The notes under the pieces are model-generated. The model saw only the letters and a list, made by a program, of their open reading frames with translations. It was not told the DNA's origin and did no database searches. From JAMLHH01 sp037189845 (GTDB lineage: Bacteria > Bacteroidota > Bacteroidia > Chitinophagales > JADIYW01): 64,000 nt of DNA. The stretch's first letter is position 1. The number at the start of each line of letters is the position of its first letter. The position numbers and the translations under genes are program-made. This document shows, piece by piece, positions 54,705 to 63,634 of the stretch. The stretch lies in the NCBI GenBank assembly GCA_037189845.1, contig JBBCIS010000008.1:620001-684000 (forward strand), written 5' to 3'.

Positions 54705-55469
54705 ATGAGAAAAAATATAGTAGCAGCGAACTGGAAAATGAACAAAACGGATCAGGAGGCGAATGATTTCATTCAGACCTTTATCAATAGTGACAGCATC
54801 CATCAGCTCAACGACTCTAAGCAGGTCATCATCGCAACACCATATATCTATTTAAAAGATACCGTTCAGGCGGTTAAAGATATTCCTTATGTTTTTATAG
54901 CAGCCCAAAATTGCCATCAGGAACAAAAAGGAGCATTTACGGGCGAAATTTCCGCAGCTCAGTTAAACTCCATCGGAGTTACTCATGTCATAGTCGGACA
55001 CAGTGAACGCAGACAATATTTTCAGGAAACAGATAGTCAGATTCTTCAAAAAGTCAACAATATCCTACAACTGAACATGACTCCCGTTTTTTGCTGTGGA
55101 GAATCTTTAGAGCAAAGAGAATCAGTAAATTACAAAGAATTTATACAATCTCAGTTAAACAATTCTGTTTTTCAGCTATCACCCGAAGATTTTTCAAAGA
55201 TCATCATTGCCTACGAACCTATCTGGGCAATCGGAACAGGTAAAACAGCAACGACAGAACAGGCCCAGGAAGTACATCAATTGATCCGTTCTGCCATTGC
55301 TAAAAAATTTGGCATTAATATCGCTCAGTCAACTACTATTCTGTACGGAGGCAGCTGCAACGCACAAAATGCCGGTTCACTCTTTAGTCAGCCGGATGTA
55401 GACGGCGGACTCATTGGCGGAGCATCTCTTGTAACAGAAGAATTTGAAAAAATTATCTTATCCATATAA
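54705..55469 (+). CDS. tpiA: Triosephosphate isomerase, 254 aa
   Basis: Interconverts dihydroxyacetone phosphate and glyceraldehyde 3-phosphate. Active-site residues are all visible: Asn9 and Lys11 in AANWKMNKT, His99 in VGHSERRQYF and Glu171 in IAYEPIWAIGTGKTA. The phosphate-binding loop is LYGGSCNAQNAGSL, with GGLIGGASL at the end. Length is standard. It lies 9 bp after the GlmU-like gene and 2 bp before prmA, so it is an operon with prmA; the upstream gapA-pgk operon is elsewhere in the window. Confidence 0.98.
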   Translation: MRKNIVAANWKMNKTDQEANDFIQTFINSDSIHQLNDSKQVIIATPYIYLKDTVQAVKDIPYVFIAAQNCHQEQKGAFTGEISAAQLNSIGVTHVIVGHSERRQYFQETDSQILQKVNNILQLNMTPVFCCGESLEQRESVNYKEFIQSQLNNSVFQLSPEDFSKIIIAYEPIWAIGTGKTATTEQAQEVHQLIRSAIAKKFGINIAQSTTILYGGSCNAQNAGSLFSQPDVDGGLIGGASLVTEEFEKIILSI

Positions 55470-55471
55470 TC

Positions 55472-56308
55472 ATGTCAGCAAGCACCTGGATTTATCATAT
55501 ATCAACACCCTCTTCTTCGGATTCTGAAACATTTTCTGAGTTATTCAGCTGGTTGGAAATAGAAGGCATAGAGGAGCTGGAAGATTCTATAAAAGTTTAT
55601 GTATCAGCTGAAAATATCGATTCATTTGAAGAATATCTGAATGATATTATTTCACAACATGAAGTCAGCTATACAAAAGAAATACTGGAAGAAAAAAACT
55701 GGAATGAAGCCTGGGAACAAAGCTTTCAGCCTGTTCTGATCGGGCAGCTGGCCGGAATCAGGGCCTCTTTTCATCCTGCTTTTGCTGATGTAAAATATGA
55801 TATCATCATCAATCCAAAGATGTCATTTGGTACTGGTCACCATGCTACTACCCGACAGGTCATGGAAATGATGGAAAAAATGGAGATTTCCGGAAAAAAA
55901 GTATTGGATTGCGGAAGCGGCACAGGAATTCTGGCAATTTTAGCTGCTAAAATGGAAGCCGGGCATGTAGTCGCTGTAGATAATGATCCGTGGTGCTATG
56001 AAAATCATCAGGAAAACAACATCCTCAACAAAGTAGACACCAGAGTAATTCTGGGTTCTGTAGAAGATATTCCTATCCATGATTTTGATATTATTCTGGC
56101 AAATATCCAACGGAATTATCTTTTAGAAAATATGCACCTGCTTGCAGAAAGACTAAAACCCGGCGGAGAGCTGATCATCAGTGGCTTCTTCCCTTCTGAC
56201 AACAAAGATTTGCTGGATAAGGCGCTGGAAAATGATCTTATTGCACAATACAGCACTGACTCTGAAAACTGGTCATGTATCCTACTCAAGAAAAAAAATA
56301 CGTTATGA
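55472..56308 (+). CDS. prmA: Ribosomal protein L11 methyltransferase PrmA, 278 aa
   Basis: SAM-dependent enzyme that trimethylates ribosomal protein L11. The N-terminal substrate-recognition domain is followed by the linker motif NPKMSFGTGHHATTRQVM (about residues 114-131) and the SAM site VLDCGSGTGILAILAAKMEA (about 144-163). The catalytic region has DIILANIQRNYLL and GGELIISGFF. The stop codon TGA overlaps the start of the next gene as ATGA, so the secreted protein downstream is translationally coupled. Confidence 0.97.
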   Translation: MSASTWIYHISTPSSSDSETFSELFSWLEIEGIEELEDSIKVYVSAENIDSFEEYLNDIISQHEVSYTKEILEEKNWNEAWEQSFQPVLIGQLAGIRASFHPAFADVKYDIIINPKMSFGTGHHATTRQVMEMMEKMEISGKKVLDCGSGTGILAILAAKMEAGHVVAVDNDPWCYENHQENNILNKVDTRVILGSVEDIPIHDFDIILANIQRNYLLENMHLLAERLKPGGELIISGFFPSDNKDLLDKALENDLIAQYSTDSENWSCILLKKKNTL

Positions 56309-59300
56309 AAAAACAGTTAGCGCTCATCCTATTTTTTATAACTTCTTTATGTGTCAACGGCTTTGCACAGGCTCCCAAATCTTTTCCTGAAGACGATGCG
56401 GGCTTTGTCAATACATTGAGCACCTACATTTCTTCCAACAACCGCCCGGAAGCCAAAGAAATCGGAACATGGCTCAAAACAAATCTGGCTGTCAAAACCA
56501 CACCGGAAGATCTGGCTGTCATCAAAGGTGTTTCAGGCGTGATGCTGCAAAAGAAAGTTCCTCTGTGGCCGGCATTTTATAATTATACAAATTATCTGAA
56601 AACGATTGCAAATAAAACAGATCTTTCGGCTTCTATTGTCACACAGAATCACAAAATCCTGCTTCAACTATTACAAAGCAATTCACCGGAAGCTGTCAGG
56701 CAATTCAATTCCTATGTAGATTATCTGACTACGCATTATGAAACAAAAGCCATCTACAGCGACAAAGTGAAATCCTGGTTTGCCAGTGAGGAATATAAAA
56801 TCGAGATAGAAAACCAGTTTCCTGTGTACGTTTTTGACAAAATCACATTGACAGGAAATACATCTACAGACACTCTGGAAATTCTGGAAACCAACGGAAA
56901 ATTCTATCCTTTTACCAATCAATGGGTGAGCAAGTCCGGTAAAATTACCTGGAAAAGAGCCGGTTTTAATCCCGATGAAGTTTTTGCTACATTCAAAAAG
57001 TATGAGATGGATTTATCCAAACCGGAAATCAATCTGGATACAGCTACCATCACCTTTAAACCTTATGTACAAAATACTATTCAGGGAAAATTTGCAGATA
57101 AATTATTTACTTCCAAAGCTGTTGCAGCAGCTTTCCCTCAATTTACTTCTTTTGAAAGAGTGCCTCTGAAAGTAGCTAATGAAATTTCTCTGGAAAGTGG
57201 TATCGGGCTGGATGGCAACAAGCTTTTTGCAACCAGTACAGGCAGAGCAGAACCGGCAAAGCTGACCATTTACAATTCTAAAAAGGTAAAGATCATTGAA
57301 GCAGAAGCGAAAAGATACCTGATCAATAACTTCAGGCAGATCGACGGAGAAGGTGCAAAAGTTCAGTTCTATTTTATAGACTCCACCACTATTTTTCATC
57401 CATCGATTACCCTTAGCTACAACATTGAGAAGAAAAATCTCAAAATCACCAGAGAAAATAAAAATGATGCGAAAATTCCTTTCGTAGCACCATATTTTAA
57501 AATGAATCTTTATGTAGATCAGTTTGACTGGTCTACCGACAGCAGTTATATAGACATGAACTCTACCGCTGTCAATGCAAAGCTTCCTACTGTTTTTGAA
57601 TCTTTTGAATACTACATAGAAGGTGCTGACTCCAAATATCAGCAGCTTTTAAATATTGACCCGATCGGCTCTTTGGCCAGCTATTGCGAAAGTATGGGCT
57701 ATTCCAGATTGAGCATAGATGAAATTGCAAGAGTATGGAATTCAAGTGGTTACAAGGCTATCGAGCAGCTGATTTTCAAAATGATGGAAGATGGCTACAT
57801 GTATTATGACAGAGAAACCGGTATGGTCGATGTTTATAACAAGCTTTTCCTGCATGCCCAGATCAGAAAAGATCCCGAAAATGTCAACTATGACAACATC
57901 AGGCTTTCGTCTATCACACAAGGTAAGGTGGGCAGGCTACTGGTAGATCAGAAAAAGCTACAGATTTTCGGAACCGAAAAAACAAGAATTACATCTTCTG
58001 TCAATATCACTATGAATCCAAGCTCTGACACAGTATATATCAGTGAAAACAGGGGAATTGTATTCAAAGGCAGATTGTCCGCCGGTAAATTTAATTTCTA
58101 CTCCGATAGTATTCAGTTCAACTATGATGAATATATTTTTGATCTGAAAGAAATTGATTCTATGCTCATCATGGTTCCTTCCGGCCAAGCAGACAGCAAA
58201 GGCAATCAGTATTTTACAGAGATCAACACCCCTATCGAAAAAATCAGCGGAAAGATTTATATCTCAGATCCGAAACAAAGAAATAAATCAACCAAGTATA
58301 CAGTTTTCCCTTATTTCGATTGCAGTGATACATCTATTGTAGCTTTTGACAAAACCAGCTACGGCGAAAAATACAGTCCGCAAAAGTTCAATTTTAAGAT
58401 CTATCCTTTCAAAGTAGAAAAGATGAACACAATAGAAACGGATAGTCTTAAGTTCAAAGGTTTGTTAGTTTCGGATGGGATCTTTAACAACATAGAAACT
58501 GAAATCAGCATCACGCCTGAACGTACGCTGGGTCTCGATATCCATACAGGCGAGAAAGGATTACCAATCTACGCTGACAAAGGAAGTTTCTTCGGAGGAT
58601 TAACTCTGAATAATGAAGGATTGAATGCAAACGGTAAAATTGAAAAAGGCAACATGACACTTTACGGTGAAAAGATCCTTTTATTACCTGATTCTGCGGG
58701 TGCAGCTCTGTCTAAATGGGAAGCTGTAGAAAATGCGAAAATGGATTATCCTGTTCTGACCGGGCCGGAATCAAAAATGAGCTGGATCACATCTGTTGAC
58801 AGCATGTCTATTCAACCTGTGAACAAAGGCGAAGTCTTAGCGTACAATCAGCTGGCAAGCCTGACAGGAGATTTTACAGTAAGAAAAAATATTCTCTCTT
58901 CTTCCGGTAGTATAAAAATAGACGAGACAGTTCTGAATTCAGATTCAATTATTCTGGCACCTCAAAGCACTACTGTTTATAAAACGCCTCTGGCTATCAC
59001 AAAAAATGCTGATAAGGTCTTCACGGCAGGAGTTGCTGAAGTCAATGTAGATTTCAAAGCTCAAACTGCCAAAATCACCATCCCGGAAGATTCTATTGCC
59101 AAATTCAACTACAACTATCTGAATACCAACTACAATGATTACGTATGGGATATCAAAAACAGTACGATTACGGTCAATGGCAATAATCCTCAAAAAAGCA
59201 GATACTATGAATTTGTAGAAAACAAGCTGAAAGGCATAAAGCTGAGTGCTGATAATACCGTATTTGATGAAGCTACCAGAGAGCTCAATCTCAGTGGCGT

Positions 59301-60765
59301 ATCACAAATGCTGGTGGCAGATTCTAAAGTGATCCCTTTTGAAGAGAAATTAAAAATTACGAATGGCGGTCTGATAGATATCCTGGAAAATGCAACTGTT
59401 TATTTCAATACAGACAGCTCATTCCATAAAATCACTTCCGCACAGGTAGAGATACTTAATAAGGACCTGATGAAAGGAGCCGGAGTTTTACCTGTCAAAA
59501 CAGGAAATACTACTAAAGATGTAAAAGTTGAGTCTTTCAAAACGATCGAAGAAACAAGCGGCACAGGAAAAAAAGCAAAACAGACCTATTACACGGTAGC
59601 AGAAGGTGTTATCGAAGACACAGACGAGTTCAAACTTTCTGCAAATTTGAAATACAAAGGCAAATTATTGTTTAATTCATTGGACAGAGCTATTCAATTG
59701 GAAGGTTACGCACAGTCACAATTCAAATCTATTCCTGAATCTGAATGGTTTAAGATCAGCCAAAGTCTGGATCTGAATAAATCATCTTTGAAGATTGATT
59801 CTTTGAAAAATGAGCTGGGACAGGATATCTACACCGGTTTGATGCTCGACCTGAACGAGTTTTCCATTTATCCGAGAGTGATCCAATCTAAAGAAACATC
59901 TACTGATAAACCAATTTATACAGCTACCGGATTTTTAAAATCCAATCCCAATGATCCCGTGATCTTATTCGGACAGGAAGATGCGCTCAGCAAGCCGGGA
60001 CCATTCAAATCACTGATGAAATTCAACGATTCCACAGGAAGTGTTGACGTTACAGGTAATTTCCCGCTGGTAGATCTGAAACCGAACACCTTTAGTTTGT
60101 GGGGCAGCGCATCCTATCAAAAAGGAACTCCGCTGGCTATCAAAGGGAGCTTGTCTATGAACCTGCAGTATATGAGCGATATTCAGAATCTGATCATCAG
60201 ATTTCTGAGCGATTTCAATACAAGCGCAATATCCGTTTCTCTGGCCAGAAACAAGCAGCACAGCTATGCTGTCACCAGGAACCTCACTGATGCTCAAACC
60301 ATCAGCCTGGTCACTCAGGATATGGAAGAATCCGGTATTCTGAACCTGCCTCCCAATTATCCTTACAATACCATATTCAGCGATGTGACCTTCACTTATG
60401 ACAGCGAAGAAAGTTCTTTCAAATCTATCGCTCCATTGAACATGCTGGTATTCGCCGGAAGGCCATTTGCTCAAAAAATTACCGGATACATGGAAGCTGG
60501 ACCACGAGGCACTTCTGATTTCTTTAATTTATATTTAACTACAGCCAGCAATGATTGGCTTTTCATTCGCTATATGAACGGTGAAATGGCTATTATCAGC
60601 TCAGATCCGCAACTCAATAACAGCATTGCAGGTATGAAAGAAGAAAAAAGAAGCATTAAATCGGGAAAAGAAGTTGTTTATAAAATCACGCTGACAAATC
60701 CCGCATTAAAAGATAATTTTGTATCCAGAATGGAAGATTATAAAGACAGAATAGTAAAACCTTAA
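56305..60765 (+). CDS. Giant secreted protein of unknown function, 1486 aa
   Basis: Signal peptide MKKQLALILFFITSLCVNGF with cleavage after FAQ. The start at 56305 overlaps the prmA stop (ATGA); an in-frame ATG at 56275 would sit inside prmA and lacks a signal. I recognise no catalytic motif. The first 250 residues are helical; the rest is a long series of short beta strands, with repeated pieces such as TVFDEATRELNLSGVSQMLV and ATVYFNTDSSFHKITSAQVE that read like OstA/LptA or AsmA-like beta-taco repeats. No membrane segment or C-terminal sorting signal is visible. A periplasmic scaffold or lipid-bridge role is a guess from the repeats. Neighbours are prmA and an M48 lipoprotein protease (12 bp downstream). 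Confidence 0.8.
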   Translation: MKKQLALILFFITSLCVNGFAQAPKSFPEDDAGFVNTLSTYISSNNRPEAKEIGTWLKTNLAVKTTPEDLAVIKGVSGVMLQKKVPLWPAFYNYTNYLKTIANKTDLSASIVTQNHKILLQLLQSNSPEAVRQFNSYVDYLTTHYETKAIYSDKVKSWFASEEYKIEIENQFPVYVFDKITLTGNTSTDTLEILETNGKFYPFTNQWVSKSGKITWKRAGFNPDEVFATFKKYEMDLSKPEINLDTATITFKPYVQNTIQGKFADKLFTSKAVAAAFPQFTSFERVPLKVANEISLESGIGLDGNKLFATSTGRAEPAKLTIYNSKKVKIIEAEAKRYLINNFRQIDGEGAKVQFYFIDSTTIFHPSITLSYNIEKKNLKITRENKNDAKIPFVAPYFKMNLYVDQFDWSTDSSYIDMNSTAVNAKLPTVFESFEYYIEGADSKYQQLLNIDPIGSLASYCESMGYSRLSIDEIARVWNSSGYKAIEQLIFKMMEDGYMYYDRETGMVDVYNKLFLHAQIRKDPENVNYDNIRLSSITQGKVGRLLVDQKKLQIFGTEKTRITSSVNITMNPSSDTVYISENRGIVFKGRLSAGKFNFYSDSIQFNYDEYIFDLKEIDSMLIMVPSGQADSKGNQYFTEINTPIEKISGKIYISDPKQRNKSTKYTVFPYFDCSDTSIVAFDKTSYGEKYSPQKFNFKIYPFKVEKMNTIETDSLKFKGLLVSDGIFNNIETEISITPERTLGLDIHTGEKGLPIYADKGSFFGGLTLNNEGLNANGKIEKGNMTLYGEKILLLPDSAGAALSKWEAVENAKMDYPVLTGPESKMSWITSVDSMSIQPVNKGEVLAYNQLASLTGDFTVRKNILSSSGSIKIDETVLNSDSIILAPQSTTVYKTPLAITKNADKVFTAGVAEVNVDFKAQTAKITIPEDSIAKFNYNYLNTNYNDYVWDIKNSTITVNGNNPQKSRYYEFVENKLKGIKLSADNTVFDEATRELNLSGVSQMLVADSKVIPFEEKLKITNGGLIDILENATVYFNTDSSFHKITSAQVEILNKDLMKGAGVLPVKTGNTTKDVKVESFKTIEETSGTGKKAKQTYYTVAEGVIEDTDEFKLSANLKYKGKLLFNSLDRAIQLEGYAQSQFKSIPESEWFKISQSLDLNKSSLKIDSLKNELGQDIYTGLMLDLNEFSIYPRVIQSKETSTDKPIYTATGFLKSNPNDPVILFGQEDALSKPGPFKSLMKFNDSTGSVDVTGNFPLVDLKPNTFSLWGSASYQKGTPLAIKGSLSMNLQYMSDIQNLIIRFLSDFNTSAISVSLARNKQHSYAVTRNLTDAQTISLVTQDMEESGILNLPPNYPYNTIFSDVTFTYDSEESSFKSIAPLNMLVFAGRPFAQKITGYMEAGPRGTSDFFNLYLTTASNDWLFIRYMNGEMAIISSDPQLNNSIAGMKEEKRSIKSGKEVVYKITLTNPALKDNFVSRMEDYKDRIVKP

Positions 60766-60777
60766 ATATTAGTTTAT

Positions 60778-61578
60778 ATGAAAAAGATTTTAATAGGATT
60801 ATTAGTTGCAGGAACAATATACGCCTGTTCTCAGGTTCCTGTCACAGGTAGAAAGCAGATCAACTTAGTTGCTGATTCTGAAATGAATGCGCTCAGTCTG
60901 ACTGAATACAATGCATTTTTGACAGAGAATAAAGCCAAAGTCGTTACTTCCGGTACTGAGTATGAAACCGTGAAGAGAGTCGGCAACAATATTGCAGCGG
61001 CAGTTGAAACCTATATGAAGAACAATAAAATGGAATCTGCTATTAAAGATTTCAAATGGGAGTTCAATCTGGTCAACGACAAAACTGTTAATGCGTGGTG
61101 TATGCCGGGCGGTAAAGTAGTCGTATATACCGGCCTGCTGACCGTTGCACAAAATGAAGCCGGACTGGCAGTAGTCATGGGACACGAGGTTGCTCACGCT
61201 GTTGCAAAGCACGGTAGTGAACGAATGAGCCAGGGGCTTTTACAGGAATTTGGCGGAGCAGTGCTCAGCCAGGCTTTGTCTCAGAAATCCGAGCTGACCA
61301 AAGGTCTGTTCATGACTGCTTATGGTGCAGGATCAAATATTCTGGGCATTTTACCTTTCTCCAGACTACACGAATCTGAAGCTGATAAATTGGGATTGAT
61401 TTTTATGGCAATGGCAGGATATAATCCGGAAGCAGCTATAGGATTCTGGCAGAGAATGTCAGCAGGAAGCTCAGGCTCAACTCCGGAATTCTTAAGCACT
61501 CACCCTTCTGACGCTACAAGAATCAACCAGATCAAGGAATTTTTGCCGGAAGCATTGAAATATTACAAAGCAAAATAG
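60778..61578 (+). CDS. M48-family metalloprotease lipoprotein, 266 aa
   Basis: LoiP/BepA-like periplasmic Zn protease. Lipobox is YAC with Cys17, followed by SQVPVTGRKQINLV, a family hallmark. The zinc site is VMGHEVAHAVAKHGSERM with His136, Glu137 and His140; the third ligand is Glu201 in LHESEADKLGLIF. It lacks the TPR domain of BepA. Such proteases act in outer-membrane protein quality control. Co-transcribed with the giant secreted protein. Confidence 0.93.
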   Translation: MKKILIGLLVAGTIYACSQVPVTGRKQINLVADSEMNALSLTEYNAFLTENKAKVVTSGTEYETVKRVGNNIAAAVETYMKNNKMESAIKDFKWEFNLVNDKTVNAWCMPGGKVVVYTGLLTVAQNEAGLAVVMGHEVAHAVAKHGSERMSQGLLQEFGGAVLSQALSQKSELTKGLFMTAYGAGSNILGILPFSRLHESEADKLGLIFMAMAGYNPEAAIGFWQRMSAGSSGSTPEFLSTHPSDATRINQIKEFLPEALKYYKAK

Positions 61579-61579
61579 T

Positions 61580-62248
61580 TTGGAACCGGCCTGGCATCTG
61601 AAAGTACTGAGCTATTTCTATGATATCCCTATAGAAAAAATACACAGCGATTATAGTGGTACCCTTGAGGTATCACTCCATCGTGGTGAATGGAAGCTCT
61701 CTACTTTTAATGCAATTTATTCCTTTGGTAAATATTATACCTCCTATAAAGGCGCTTTTAATCAGCTGGATATACAGCAATTTCCTGCGAAAAATATCCT
61801 GTTGCTCGGAGTGGGATTAGGCAGCATTGTCAGGTTATTACAGCACCATCCTACCATTCAGGAAATTACCGCAGTAGATATTGATCCGGTCATCATCGGA
61901 CTTGCAAAAAAATACTGGCCAGACTCACAATCAAAATTCCGCAGTATATTTTTTGCACAGGATGCCATTCAATGGCTGAAAGATTTTTCATCACAAAATA
62001 AATTTGATCTGATACTTTCAGATGTCTTTATAGATGACTCCACACCTGAATCTATGCTCACTCAACAATATCTGCAGCTTCTGAAAGAGCGGTTGAGTAC
62101 CCGGGGGATTTTGATTTACAGCAAATTGCAATATACTGAAGCGCACAAAGCAGCCAATCTGAGCTTTGACAAAACTTTTGTTCAGGTATTTCCTTCCGGA
62201 TTTACTTTGCAGGCACAATACAATAAGATGTATATTCACCGTCAATAG
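61580..62248 (+). CDS. Spermidine-synthase-like methyltransferase-fold protein, 222 aa, TTG start
   Basis: Rossmann-fold, spermidine synthase-like. The nucleotide-binding motif is NILLLGVGLGSIVRLLQHHP, followed by ITAVDIDPVIIGLAKKYWP and FDLILSDVFIDDS. The N-terminal part resembles the small beta-barrel domain of spermidine synthase. An in-frame TGA at about 61554 closes the frame upstream and there is no ATG until well inside the domain, so TTG at 61580, one base after the M48 stop codon, is the only plausible start. Substrate unknown. Confidence 0.82.
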   Translation: MEPAWHLKVLSYFYDIPIEKIHSDYSGTLEVSLHRGEWKLSTFNAIYSFGKYYTSYKGAFNQLDIQQFPAKNILLLGVGLGSIVRLLQHHPTIQEITAVDIDPVIIGLAKKYWPDSQSKFRSIFFAQDAIQWLKDFSSQNKFDLILSDVFIDDSTPESMLTQQYLQLLKERLSTRGILIYSKLQYTEAHKAANLSFDKTFVQVFPSGFTLQAQYNKMYIHRQ

Positions 62249-62260
62249 AACATACTTTTC

Positions 62261-62650
62261 ATGAAATCATACAAGCAATACTTCATCATAACGGAAGAAC
62301 CGGAAATCGTTTACAAGGCACTCACTACTGAAATCACGATAGAGCTATGGACAGGTGAAGAAGCGGTCATGTCCGATGAACCGGAAACTGAATTTGAAAT
62401 TTTCGGAGGAGCTATCTGCGGAATGAATCTGGAATTTGAAGAAGGGAAAAAAATTGTTCAGGAATGGTATTTCGGTGAGCAGGAAGAACCTTCTATTGTC
62501 ACCATCAAGCTACATCCGCATAAAAAAGGTACATCGGCAGAGCTCGTGCATATCAATATTCCTGATGAAGCTTATGAGGACATCGTTGACGGCTGGAATA
62601 TAGATTATTTTGGAGCACTGGCAGATTTCTATACAGACGAGAAAGTATAA
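62261..62650 (+). CDS. SRPBCC (Aha1-like START) domain protein, 129 aa
   Basis: Single domain of the SRPBCC/AHSA1 superfamily, a hydrophobic-ligand cavity fold. Hallmarks are ITEEPEIVYKALTTEITIEL, WTGEEAVMSDEPETEFEIFG, and IVQEWYFGEQEEPSIVTIKL. The C-terminal helix is DIVDGWNIDYFGALADFY. The ligand is unknown. It follows the spermidine-synthase-like gene by 12 bp. Confidence 0.85.
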   Translation: MKSYKQYFIITEEPEIVYKALTTEITIELWTGEEAVMSDEPETEFEIFGGAICGMNLEFEEGKKIVQEWYFGEQEEPSIVTIKLHPHKKGTSAELVHINIPDEAYEDIVDGWNIDYFGALADFYTDEKV

Positions 62651-62689
62651 TTTTATTATCTTAATGTATTAGCAGTTAATTGTTTAGTG

Positions 62690-62701
62690 ATAGTTAACTA
62701 T
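62690..62701. promoter_or_regulatory. 12-bp palindrome upstream of nucleoside phosphorylase
   Basis: ATAGTTAACTAT is a perfect palindrome 32 bp before the phosphorylase ATG, inside an AT-rich 80-bp gap. It could be an operator; nothing else supports this. Confidence 0.25.
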
Positions 62702-62732
62702 TATTTACTGCATTACTTTTAAGCATTCAGTC

Positions 62733-63584
62733 ATGTATATACCCTCTTCAGAGCTTATCATCAACCCAAACGGAAGCATTTATCACCTGGGGATCAAACC
62801 GGGGGAAATCACTCCGCTGATCATTACTGTCGGAGATCCCGACAGAGTACCTATGGTTTCCCGGTATTTTGATGAAATCTATCTCAAAATAAACAGGAGA
62901 GAGATCGTAACTCATACCGGCAGGCTGGGTAATCAACAACTGACGGTGATCTCTACCGGAATGGGAACCGACAATATAGATATCGTTTTCAATGAGCTGG
63001 ATGCTTTATTTAATATTGATTTTGAAACGAGAACAATTAAGGACGATATCACCTCTCTGAAAATTATCCGGCTGGGAACTTCTGGCGCTATTCAGGAAGA
63101 TATTCCATTGGGTACCATTATCGCCAGCGAATATGCCATTGGTTATGACGGATTGTTGGGCTTTTACCAATGTCCACCACACAGATTCAGTGATGTGAAA
63201 GTTCCGGACCTAGGCCCTTCCAAAGGATTTGTAACACCGAGCTCAGAAATGCTGATAAAAACGATCGGTAAGGATTATGTAAAAGGTGTTACGTATACAG
63301 CCGCAGGCTTTTACGCACCACAGGGACGGCAGCTTCGTGCAAAAACCACGCAACCTAATCTTCTACAGCAGTTGAAACAATTATCTCTGCCGGGCGGAAG
63401 GCGCATCACTAATATTGAAATGGAAACTGCCGGATTATATGGGTTAGGTCATGATTTAGGTCATGAAGTGATTTCCATCAGTGTACTTCTGGCCAACAGG
63501 ATCAACGGTACATTCTCTCCTGATCCCGAAGCTGCGGTAAAGCACATGATAGAGGACTGCTTGGAAAGGATAGCATTGTTGTAA
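62733..63584 (+). CDS. Nucleoside phosphorylase (uridine phosphorylase-like), 283 aa
   Basis: PNP/UDP-phosphorylase superfamily. Motifs: phosphate site ITVGDPDRVPMVSRY, GNQQLTVISTGMGTDNIDIV, SLKIIRLGTSGAIQEDIPLG, and the C-terminal TNIEMETAGLYGLG with Glu contacting ribose. Cleaves a nucleoside with phosphate to base and ribose-1-phosphate for salvage. The motifs resemble uridine phosphorylases but the precise nucleoside cannot be read safely. Preceded by a short AT-rich gap with a palindrome. Confidence 0.87.
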   Translation: MYIPSSELIINPNGSIYHLGIKPGEITPLIITVGDPDRVPMVSRYFDEIYLKINRREIVTHTGRLGNQQLTVISTGMGTDNIDIVFNELDALFNIDFETRTIKDDITSLKIIRLGTSGAIQEDIPLGTIIASEYAIGYDGLLGFYQCPPHRFSDVKVPDLGPSKGFVTPSSEMLIKTIGKDYVKGVTYTAAGFYAPQGRQLRAKTTQPNLLQQLKQLSLPGGRRITNIEMETAGLYGLGHDLGHEVISISVLLANRINGTFSPDPEAAVKHMIEDCLERIALL

Positions 63585-63634
63585 ATGCAAAGAAGGTACT
63601 CAGGACATTCATAAAGTGTAGTGGAATAATATCT

